Positions 52,648-62,200 of a DNA stretch of 64,000 bases are shown piece after piece. The stretch spans positions 168,847-232,846 of the forward strand of contig NW_020653856.1 in NCBI RefSeq assembly GCF_003589595.1, in the 5' to 3' direction. Positions within the stretch are counted from its first letter, which is position 1, and each line of letters begins with the position of its first letter. The stretch is from Hyposmocoma kahamanoa. Lineage: Eukaryota > Arthropoda > Insecta > Lepidoptera > Cosmopterigidae. The position numbers were made by a program, and so were the translations under genes. The notes below the pieces were generated by a model. It ran no database searches and was not told the origin of the DNA. It saw only the letters and a program-made list of their open reading frames with translations.

Positions 52648-54663
52648 GCTTGTCCGTACATGCTATTTCCAATTAAATAAGACCTACGAGTCACAGTCTA
52701 CACTTCGTAGCATTTCGGCGGCCGTGTGTAGCGCTACGCACCGTAGCTACACAAACAGGATTGCAGCGACAGTTGACTTTTGCACGCCTTTTATTCGACA
52801 AACGAAAATAAACAAGAGAACTATATTCGCGCGAGTGCTCCCCGCTTCCCGCTCCCTGCTCCGTTCATGCAAATGCCGCGCGCGGATTTGAAATTCCGAT
52901 GGTCACTGTCGCATGCAAATGTTTCATTTTTAATAGAGGCATATTGTCAATAATCAATTGACATTGTAATACATTGAATTGCACTAAATCTACTATTTAT
53001 TCATTAAAGGGGTACGACATGGAGTCATATTCAGAAGAACTATCTTAAAACTTTACATTCCAATCAGTTTTTTCTTCGCAGTATTAGTTCGCGAACTACT
53101 TCTACGAGAAGCGAAAACTAAACTTCGAACAAAACTTCTCAAAATCGCTCCTCACGTTTGGAGGCGAATCAAACATTGTGCCGACGATATATATATGCTA
53201 CAGCGGCTTTACGAATAAGCAACGACTTGTCTTGAAGTCTATTTTTTTTTATATTCTAATGTAAGTGTGCATTTCATCTCAATCTCACCTGATGGAAAGT
53301 GACGAGAATTGTACATTACATTTGGCTGACGCTCTTCATATCTCTCATTATTTGTTCGTCCTTGCGCTCGCGTCATACATGCGGTGAGTGAATCGCTTGT
53401 AAAACTTGCCGTAATCATCTTAATAGCCGCCCTACTAGCCTGCGCCCCGCGCTGCACACCTCATACCCCATAAGTCACGCGTGGCCGACTATAGATGAGA
53501 CAATTTGTGTACACATAATTTAAAAAATTAAAAGACTAAAAAAAATCAACCGGTGATGAGTACGCAAACCTGTGAATAAAAATACACGGAGAATACCACG
53601 CAGAACGAAGACAAAGGTTTACAATTCCGAGATTAAAATAGTGCCGGGTAAACCGATCTTAAAAAGTTAATAAAGCTGGTGGTAGTCATCCAAAGCGCGT
53701 AAAATTACTTGCAGAGACAAATGTCAAGATTCACAAAATGATGGTGTTTGCCTTTTATTTGATTGTGGGTGGATCTGTTGTGGGCGACAGCTGGGTGAAC
53801 ATTTCTTGAAAATGCGATAAAAACACAATGTTAATATAATTAGGTACTGGAACTAAAAAGTCTCTTAATACTCACATTAATCTACGTATATTCATACACA
53901 GGCCGTTTCTAGAAAAGGGTGAAGCAACAAACAACATTAAAATTATGGTTTGGTATGGTATGGTAAAACAACGAAAGTCGGTGTACAAGGAGTTAGGTCT
54001 ACACTATGATGATAACTTTTTTTTTTTAAATATAGAAGTTTACTATGGTCACATTGCATCCACAGCATATGAACATTAGTATACAAAAATGTCCTTTCCT
54101 TTTATATTCTTTGACGGGAATATGCCGGAGCTATAACGAATTGCTAACATCAGTATCTGGAGGTCTCATAGATGTTTTCGATGATAACATCTATGACCGT
54201 AGAGATAGCGCCCATCTGGACTTCGTAATAATATTCACAATCGCTTGGCCTCGTCTTACCATTAGTCACTGTTAACATTTTTGTTTCCAGTAGTTTTGAG
54301 GTTTTTATGATTCTTTTTACTCATACATAATTATATAGGACTGCATTGTATGCTTACTTTTTAATTGACATATATTTCGAGGTGAATAATCATGCTTACG
54401 TACATAATGGTCGGTTTACATCCTAGATTAAAATTATGCATTGTAATATCGGTTGCAGTACCAATGAATGTAAACTGTTTTATGAATTTAATAAATAAAT
54501 TTAAAAATGTTTTGTTTTGTGTACAACTATAGATTGATTGTCACTTTATGAGTTTTCTAGAGGTCGTCTCTTCCCAAGGGTGCAAAGGGCGCAATGCCTT
54601 AACGGACTGTTGACTATTGTAGACACTTAATTGTCTCGTTTTATGATCGTTCTGCAGATCTGA

Positions 54664-54681
54664 CTCTCTCTCTCTCTCTCT
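54664..54681 (+). repeat. (CT)n microsatellite
   Basis: Nine CT dinucleotides in a row. Confidence 0.9.
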
Positions 54682-55169
54682 GATCTTGACTAGTTCAGTA
54701 GTAAATTTACTAAAAATGGCTCCTGCAAATGGAAATACCGAAACAATAACCACCGTGATCGTTATGTACACAGTATTTTAAACAACAACTGAATGGTAAA
54801 CATTAGTATGAAACGAACCATAAAGACTCGAATGCACTAACAACAAGAAGATAGCGGTAAGTAAAATAAGGCTACAGCAGTAAATCTATGACGCAAAAAG
54901 CCGCCGCCGGTAATGGATGGCGGGTGTCACCGGCGGCGCCGCCGCGCTGCCGCCGATCCGCGCCGACGATCGGCGGCCCACATCGCGGCCCGTGCCAGTG
55001 AGTTCTTAATGTATTTCTGATAATGTCTCATTGTCACACTACTTCTCAGGTATAAAACGTGTCAAGATTTTCACGTGCACAAGAGAATGGTGTTTGGTGT
55101 CACGATCACGGAGTTCAAATATTTGAATTCTACATATGAATTATGCACTCATTGAATGTTATCAAAAAA

Positions 55170-55362
55170 ATGATTATCACTAGTATCAGGTTTCTTACCA
55201 CGGTATGACTTCTTTTTATTTTCCCGATATTTCGGAACGGTTGCACGCTCCATGGTCACGGATTGACTCGTCAACCCGTGACCGTGGTATACCGTGGTAA
55301 GAAACCTGATACTAGTGATAATCATTTAGTGAATAACCACGAAAGTCTTAAAATCTATATGT
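55170..55362. repeat. Inverted pair of terminal-type repeats, 36-bp perfect arms
   Basis: 55170-55205 (ATGATTATCACTAGTATCAG onward) and 55290-55325 are exact reverse complements over 36 bases. Homology of each arm to 13388-13520 extends further: the left arm to CCCGATATTTCGGAACGG and the right arm to TTTAGTGAATAACCACGAAA. The perfect arms imply a recent event or gene conversion. Inverted or tandem terminal copies are known for Penelope-like elements; this assignment is inferred. Confidence 0.75.
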
Positions 55363-55854
55363 AATCAAAAAGAAGAAGAACTGTGCCAGTTTGTCATTAA
55401 GGCGCTCCCTCACCGGGATCATTCGCCTGTAATGTAACTTTTCAAGATTAGATTTTGAGCGTTACGTTACAATACTGCTTCACTAACTAACGAGCCTTCG
55501 CTAAGTTCAATCAATTGTTTTTACACCGTTAGACAAAATGGACAATTTTAACCCGACCATCTTGTTTTATTAACTTGTTATAATGTAGAGATCCCAAATA
55601 GCCTGGATTCAATAGGGTTTTAATAGGGTTTTCTCTTTTCCTTTGTCTTTGTCTTCGGCCATTTTTAAATTAAGCCCCGAAATTAAGAAACGATATCACC
55701 TACAGGTACGTTCACGCCCCGCTGCGGCCAAGGTCACAACCTGCGCAGCGACAAGGTCATTACAAGTGGTGAGCATTGATGTTACAACCTGTATCACGGG
55801 TACTCTCACTCACTACTGTAATGTTACAAATTGTATCATTGCAGGTTGCGTACT

Positions 55855-56165
55855 TTTTAAAATAATATCAAGTGACGGCACGAACAAGTCGTGCGCCTGA
55901 TGGAAAGCTACACTCCGGTCCATAACAATTGCCGTGTCACTCAGAGCTTTAAATAGCAAAGATCTGCGGGGCACTGCCATTGTGCCCATCACCCTGAGAC
56001 ATAAGTTGACAAGTCCCTGTGCCTGTAATTTCACCAGCACTCTTACCCTTCCAAACCGGAACGCTTACTGTGCTCACAATACTGCTTGGCGGCAGAAATA
56101 CTCGTAGGTAAAGTGGTAGTACTTCTCTGGACGAACTCTTTCACAAGGAGTTCTAATAAATAAAT
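55855..56165 (-). repeat. Dispersed repeat R, full-length copy
   Basis: The reverse strand runs from GAACTCCTTGTGAAAGAGTT to GCACGACTTGTTCGTGCCGT and CACTTGATATTA. It matches 47125-47400 throughout and extends to the CACTTGATATTA end also seen at 27580. It defines the family as about 310 bp. Confidence 0.78.
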
Positions 56166-57165
56166 AATAAAAATAAAAAGTGTTTATTTACGTTTTGTTA
56201 AACCTAGTTTACAGCAAGATTGCAGGGGAACTCCTTTTAAGCAAACTAATTGCTTGTGCTAGGAGACCCCGCTCTTCCTAGTTAGGGTACTATGTGACCA
56301 GGTAAGTTAGGTAAGCTTAGGTAACTTAGCTAATCTAGATTAATTAAAATAAGATAAAAGTTTAAGATAAAAAATAAAATAAAATTTGAAATTGTATGTG
56401 TATAATGTGTATGTGATTATGGGTGTCTATATGTAAGAGTGTGTGTGTGTTGGTGTGTGTGTGTATGTGTGCGAGTGTGTGTGGGTGTGTATGTGTGTGT
56501 GTGGTGTTTACAATCTATTGTACGATGTCCATAATGGATTCAGTCTCGTTATAATTTAGGGTCTGTAGCCAGTCATACACAACTTTTTTGCAATCGTGGG
56601 TCTTTAAAGGATAAATTAAGAGATTTTTATTAATTTTAGTGTGCAGGTCAGATGCACGTCTATTAAATTGTCTACTAGCAAAAGTTGTTCCAACATTATC
56701 GTAGAGAATCATAAAATTGCTTCTTCTTTTTTTCATTACGCAAGGGTCATAACTTAGACTTCTGTGGAATTTCAAAATTACAAGTAGTATACATATATAA
56801 TTTTCTCACTGTCAGGACTGTAGAAAATTTATAGAAGTCGTCGGTGGGATATCTAAACGGTTTGAAATACATTACTTTTAGTAGTGATCTCTGAGCTCTT
56901 TCTAAATGTATAAATTTTGATTTAACAGCTCCACCCCAGATTGGAATGCAGTATGTTAGTACTGATTGAGCTAAGGCAATGTAAAATTTTTGTGATTAGG
57001 TCTTTATTTGCAGAGTGACGTAGTGTTTTAAAAATCCATATCGACTTCCTAATTCTGCTAGACACTAAGTCTAGATGAGGATACCATGACAAATTTTGGT
57101 CTAGAATTACACCAAGGTACTTAGTTTTATCAACCTTTGTAATAAACGCTACTAATTCTAATGCT
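56166..57165 (-). pseudogene. CR1/Jockey-type LINE 3' end: RT C-terminus and GT-rich 3' UTR
   Basis: The minus strand from about 57165 reads KTKYLGVILDQNLSWYPHLD (thumb), then ISTYCIPIWGGAVKSKFIHL, ERAQRSLLKVMYFKPFRYPT and VLTVRKLYICILL. After a frame change it continues through the frame 56775-56515 to NYNETESIMDIVQ and a stop. The layout mirrors the C-terminus at 26800-27208. The 3' UTR contains a CA/GT-rich tract (56390-56512) and ends in TTTATTTTTATTATTTATTA next to repeat R. It is 5'-truncated after the palm domain. Confidence 0.8.
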
Positions 57166-57255
57166 ACTTTAATGCTCGGTTCTCCTCACTCACTGATGTA
57201 GTGCTCGAATTTGAACTGTTACATTACAGACGAATGCTCCCGGCGTGGGAGCGCC

Positions 57256-58479
57256 CGTAATGAATACTCTAAATAACGATTCAAAGAAAACTGTGACATC
57301 CCTGATTTCACTTTACACTGCTATTGATTAAAAACCACTTTGTAAACGTTTAAGAAAAAGAAAAGGAAGAACGTTGGTGAGTCCAGAAACAGTGCAAAAG
57401 GGATCGCCGGTAATAGGTGTTGGTCGTAGGCGGTGGTGCCGGCGTGGCGAGTGGCGCCGTGCCGACCGTTGTCGAAGTCATAAATAAGTTGTTAATGTGC
57501 CACTGATATAGCAGCGGCGGCGGCGGAGGGAGCCTCTGAAATTATTGCGAGAAAATTGTCTTTGGATTACTAATTGTGCGCATAATGACGCTTTTCCAAA
57601 CCAAATTATAGTTACATGTAAAAAATATTTTAACATAAAGTTATGCTGAGATATTTTCTGGAAAGCTAATATTTTGCAAACATTTATATGTTTACAAAAG
57701 GAAAGTTACGAGTTTCCGCGCGTAGATCGTCATATGTATTCTACAAGTGAAGGTCTGTGGTTTACAATTTTTGAATCATTGCTTTGCTTCTGAGGAAATA
57801 TAGACCTTCTATGACGGACAATTTCAAATGTCACATCTGTACACAGATCCTTACAGCTAACGCAAGCAATATGTTCTGTAATTACTAATAACTAACCACT
57901 CGCACACACTAATCGTAACAACAATGGACGCGGCAATCCAGACAATTTTTTTCGAATCGAGACGATTTGATTGATACGAGTATGTACTTATGTAAGCAAT
58001 TTAACGACTAAGTAGGTATGCGTGACTACTAAGAACAGCAGCTGTTGTGTATGCTACTTAGAACTTGAACTGTCGAATTTATTCACTATTTCAGCAAATA
58101 GTACACGTGTTATATCACTACTCTATTACACCACTAGGAAATAATGCATGTAAGTATTGTAAGTTTTAGATGTCAGTCCCATCACCTTTTCATGGAATGC
58201 AAAATGCGAACACAGACTAACCACTCTTTCTTCTGGGAATGGACACCTCTAGGTATGAACCGGACAAGCTTCGCCTCACTTACTTTTGGCAGACTAAAAC
58301 ATGATGAATTTCAACGGGTAACGCATATGGGAGGCCGAAGCTTGATACGTCGATTTTTTATTGAAAGTAATTTAGAAACTTTTAAATGGCAATATCGCTA
58401 ATTTAATGCCCAGGATTTCAATTAAACAATTCAATTGTACTTTTAAATACATCTCAAAATACGAAAATAATCAAAACAA
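57256..58479. other. 1.2 kb unassigned, one GC-rich patch
   Basis: A GC-rich stretch at about 57405-57535 with GGCGGTGG and GCGGCGGCGG runs. An ATG-initiated plus-strand frame at 58144-58401 (85 codons) has no known domain. Otherwise AT-rich. Confidence 0.4.
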
Positions 58480-58700
58480 AATCTCGTCTTATTGGTTACG
58501 CTGACAAATACAACTTAGCAATTAGCCCGGGTAGTGAGCACACAATACTTCGCCAGTATTCACTCTGTAGTATGGAGCAGAGTTAAGGCGATGTGCGGCC
58601 GAATGGCGTGGGGCATTTAGAGCACAGAAGCGAGTCGTCCGTGCTGTCGTTCGTGTATCGCAGGGCGTTCATGCGCGACCTAACTTTGAACAGCTCTTGT
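58480..58700 (+). pseudogene. LINE RT fragment
   Basis: GYADKYNLAISPGSE near 58497 may be a degraded YADD block. Downstream, in another frame, AEWRGAFRAQKRVVRAVVRV and SQGVHARPNFEQLLL (58605-58700) match the C-terminal FRAQKR.VR...GV....RP.F signature of Jockey-like RTs. Most of the thumb region between them is deleted. Confidence 0.55.
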
Positions 58701-59855
58701 TAGTGTGCTGCTGGTCATTTCGCAAATAGCGCACGGGCGTCTTGCCAGGACACCAAGACATGCACACTCTTACCGCGGCCACAGATAGTGTAATCAAAGT
58801 GCATACAACGTTGTGTTCCAAGTCGATATAATCCTAAAATAAAAGAGGCATGTACACGATAAGAAGAAAAAACCATTTGATATGAAAACAGACAAGCGTT
58901 AATTAAGCACATATTGACGAAATAATGCGGTCTAAAGTTTTTTCATTTCTATTATCAATTTATTCTTGTATGTTTTGTCTTTTGACAATTTTTTTTTTTT
59001 TTTTTAAATATATAATAGACACACGCTTGGCCACAATTATTCGAATTAAAATTTATTGATGTAAAAAAAAACATTACTGAATAAATAGACTTGAGGATGG
59101 AGGAGGAGCTAAACACTTTAAAGGATAATCTGATGCAGGGATAATCCTATTGTGTACATTGACCAACGTAAAAGTCAATTTGATAACATTGTTTCTATAA
59201 AAAGTTTTTGGCTATATACAATGTATGTAGGCTTGTAACGGTATGTGTATACTGTCCTAGTGGCAAAATATGAAATTAAAGAGCGCTGTCGGCGTGCTGA
59301 AAACAGTCAATGATCTCTCTTTTCAAATTTTAACTCTTTCCCGCTTCAAAAGGTCACTGCTAAAAAACATTTTTAAGTAATAAGTTTCCAAAAGCAAATA
59401 AATTATTTACACGTGCGTTGTGCATGCCTCGTCTTATGAAATCAGCGAGAGGTACATCTTGAAACGCATGGATCTTGCAGGGCAGACATTCGGTTGAAAA
59501 AAAATGCATTACCAAAGAAGACGTGCTAGAAGCAAATAATAAAGAAAAAAGTTGTATCCCTTCGGTGTAAGGTGCATGTAACATTTAAATCTGTTCGAAA
59601 ATATCGATGAAAATATTGTGTTTTGAGCGTTACTTTGTTTTGATAACATTTCAGGAAGAAATGTTCCAAAACCCCCGTCTCCCGCACCCCAACAGAGTTC
59701 CCCCAGTGGCCTTTCCCCGGTTGAATAAAACAATCGTGTACATTTGACAATCTACAAATAAAAAAGGCGCTCAATTGTTTAATTAGAATGGCCATGTTTA
59801 ATTGCAGCTTCGGAATTTTCTGTTACAGGTTTGTGTGGAACAAAGCAAATCAAAG
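58701..59855. other. 1.1 kb unassigned
   Basis: A T-run lies at 58989-59006 and two GGATAATC-type motifs at about 59122-59148. The overlapping minus-strand frames at 59360-59795 have no known domain. Confidence 0.4.
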
Positions 59856-59976
59856 ATTTGCTGCTGGTTCGTTCCGTATCTTAGTTGGGAGAGCCTTGGC
59901 CTGGCATGCTGAAGACGCTGATTCGAATCCAGCCGGATCGAATAAATTTTTCTCTGTGTTCGATCTTTGTATTAAT
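59856..59976 (+). mobile_element. SINE with tRNA-like head, second family
   Basis: GGTTCGTTCCGTATCTTAGT starts a tRNA-like head with A-box-like TCTTAGTTGGGAGAG and B-box-like GATTCGAATCC. It is followed by GATCGAATAAATTTTTCTCT and GTGTTCGATCTTTGTATTAA, which are blocks of the composite at 25600-26024. It is cut at 59976 by the next SINE; the block AACAAACTAGTGGAGTAAT near 60385 may be its displaced continuation. Confidence 0.65.
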
Positions 59977-59982
59977 TGCCAA

Positions 59983-60187
59983 CTGCCTCCGTGACCGAAC
60001 GGTTACCATGCCGGACTGCCACGCAGAGGCCCCAGGTTCGATTCCTGGGCCGGGAGAAATATTTGTATGGCCTACATTGGTGTAATTTGTGGTTGTCTAT
60101 GTGTGTTTCCATGACACCCGCGACACAGGGTTTTCCTAGTGCGGGGCTAAGTTGATAGTGTGTGCGTTATTATTTAAAAAAAAAATT
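59983..60187 (+). mobile_element. tRNA-derived SINE, family 1
   Basis: Head CTGCCTCCGTGACCGAACGG, B box GGTTCGATTCC, family body with a deletion of the TTTATTTCTCTCGTGAGTTT block, then GGTTTTCCTAGTGCGGGGCT, a GTGTGTGCG end and an A-rich tail at 60175-60187. Confidence 0.87.
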
Positions 60188-60189
60188 CC

Positions 60190-60385
60190 ATGGCGTCGCC
60201 ATCTCTGAGGTCCCAGGTTCGATCCGAAGCTGGATCAGTGTAGAATACTAACTTGTCTATATTATCTCGGGTCTGGATGTTTGTGGTACCGTCGTTGTTT
60301 CCGAATTCCCTAACACAAGTGCATTAGCTACTTACTTTGGGAACAGAGCAACGTTTGTGATGTTGTCTAATATATATATTAGAAC
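60190..60385 (+). mobile_element. SINE-like retroposon, third family, head truncated
   Basis: Begins with GAGGTCCCAGGTTCGATCC, a B box without its A box, followed by GGGTCTGGATGTTTGTGGTA, CCGTCGTTGTTTCCGAATTC and CACAAGTGCATTAGCTACTT, ending in an AT repeat at 60368-60383. The body is unlike family 1. I recognise this type of body from memory of lepidopteran SINEs but could not check it. Confidence 0.6.
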
Positions 60386-61894
60386 AAACTAGTGGAGTAA
60401 TTTCATGAAAAGAATTAGGTAGAAAAACATCGTGATAGTCAATAAACTTCATATTACAAATCTTAGTGGTCATTACTAATAACATCGTGGAAAGAGACCT
60501 GTAAGCAGTGATAATATTAGTTTTGTCAGTTTGTCAGTCAGAGAATCGTATCAAAGTATAAAAATATTTATTGGTGTGTTATCTGTCCCCACAACGGTTC
60601 CGCGTCGGCCCGCGTCGGCCCGCCCCGGCCTCGCCGCAGGCCTCGCGGCGACACAAGCACATCAAACGACATCAAAGCGGCTCCTCCGCCAGCATCGGGG
60701 CCGGAGTCTCTGCTCACGACTTTACTTTATCCGGCTTCTTAAATTCAATTCTGTTTTATTATTTAATACTGAACTTCCCTGAATTTTCCGGATATCGGCG
60801 TCCCCACAAAAGCTGTTAACTTACATAATAATATAGTCTGTATTTTTTTGAAGTCGAAGTAAAATTACGTTTGCAGGTTCGCCAGTTTTTATAAAATTTT
60901 AAATAGTCATAATATTTGTTGTCGGCAGTTTTATCGACTGATTGTGAAAGAAGATTAAATTTGGCCAAAAATGCCTGAATTGTGAATGTTACGATGTTCT
61001 AATGATTATTAATCGTGTTATTGCCTTCTTCTTTTTTATTTTCACAGTATGTCTACTTGCACATTTTAGATTTTTTAGATGTACATTTTAACAAGAAAAG
61101 GCGGATTTGATTATCGTATATGGAATTAAAATCAAAACACTTTTAAAATATGTTCCTTTTTGTATTTTTAGCAGACACTGTTTTAAATGCAAGGGACAGT
61201 ATGCAAAAAAAGGGGACAGTATGGGGACAGTAATCTGAAACCATAGAAGATAAAAGGAATCTGTCTTAGGAACCATCAAGTCTTTTTTTGTGAAAACAAT
61301 TTTGGCATAATCAATTTTTGGTCAAGCGTCAGTTGTAAATATTATTGATCAAAATTTCGATCGGATTTCATCGTACTGTCCCATTAAAAAATCATTGTCT
61401 AAACAAAATGAACTTACGAAAATTGGCAATTGAAACACTAAAGTCAAATAATCTTTATTTCATATGAAAGCGAATTACACTTGAAATCGTCGTACTGATT
61501 AAACTCTACTGCTCCTGAAAGAGCTGCACGGGTCACTAGCAAGGATTTCTGTCATCCAAATACGCTAAGTAAGAAGTTACTTATAGTATAACCTTTAGTA
61601 TAAAGTGTTTGGTTCACTATAGTTTTAAACCTCGTGAATGGCAAATTTTGAATATCAACCGGAAATCAAAATCAAATGAACCTGTGCGCAGCAGGTGGAT
61701 GATGATGATTCAAAAGAAACAAGTTCGGCTATTTATTGCATAACCGCGACCAGCATTCAGTTCAAGCAACACTTTTGCATAATGAACCGTCATTCATTCA
61801 TCAATTAATACAATTTAAGGTTTTGCTTCAATATTCAATTGTAATAACTGCGCATTTACACCAAATCTGTTCAATTAAAATGTAGCAGCATAGT
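60386..61894. other. 1.5 kb unassigned, one GC-rich patch
   Basis: A GC-rich tract at about 60595-60715 includes CGCGTCGGCC twice in tandem. Short GGGGACAGTA repeats occur at 61191-61231. No ORF or known repeat was recognised. Confidence 0.4.
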
Positions 61895-62200
61895 CATTGA
61901 CTTACAATTATATGGACGTCGGGTCCGCGCTAAAAAGTGTCCGAACTTATAGGGCGTTAAAATCGTATACAGAGCGTCATTCACGCTTTAGTCTTCGTTT
62001 GTTCGACTGACAGCGAAGCAAGCAAAATTGGACAGTACTGCGTTGACATTACTATTTAACTTTTTTCTTTCAAACAAAAATTCAACGTTTTAGCTTTTTC
62101 ATATTCCTTTACATGTCATTACGTTTAAATAAGTTGACTTGGGACATTTTTTTCGTGGTTTGTGTATTAGACCCGTCGTCCATTTATTTGTAAGTCAATG
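61895..62200. mobile_element. Non-autonomous DNA transposon with 31-bp inverted ends, copy 2 (306 bp)
   Basis: The same ends as copy 1 (38303-38530), CATTGACTTACAATTATATG at the left and its near-complement at the right, flanked by a perfect 8-bp duplication AGCATAGT (61887-61894 and 62201-62208). It is 78 bp longer than copy 1 because of an AT-rich interior segment. The end-to-end match with independent flanks defines precise boundaries. Confidence 0.93.

Larger units (their letters stand above)
52257..55169. other. 2.9 kb with no recognised element
   Basis: Contains the inverted repeat at 52567-52647, a GGTAT-type short repeat at 53943-53962, a CT microsatellite at 54664-54681 and a GC-rich patch at 54897-54990 made of GCCGCC-type runs. 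Short frames at 53239-53457, 54045-54275 and 54541-54771 resemble nothing known. Confidence 0.4.
55401..57255. mobile_element. Inverted-repeat element with 38-bp ends, filled with nested insertions
   Basis: The left end 55401-55438 (GGCGCTCCCTCACCGGGATC onward to GTAATGTAAC) and the right end 57218-57255 are inverted complements with 4 mismatches in 38. Between them lie repeat R (55855-56165) and a LINE fragment (56166-57165), leaving about 560 bases of the element's own sequence. I infer an older non-autonomous DNA transposon into which the others inserted. The flanks CATTAA and CGTAATG partly extend the pairing; no target duplication is certain. Confidence 0.72.

Noticed and set aside
58144..58401. 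85-codon plus-strand frame with ATG
   Set aside because: No domain or repeat resemblance; within the length range of chance frames.
59122..59148. Two GGATAATC motifs resembling K50 homeodomain sites
   Set aside because: Short motifs occur by chance at this frequency in AT-rich DNA; no cluster of further sites was seen.
60531..60819. Possible LTR ends (repeated CCCCACAA near 60590 and 60803)
   Set aside because: No TG...CA boundaries, no primer-binding site and no second LTR within the window.
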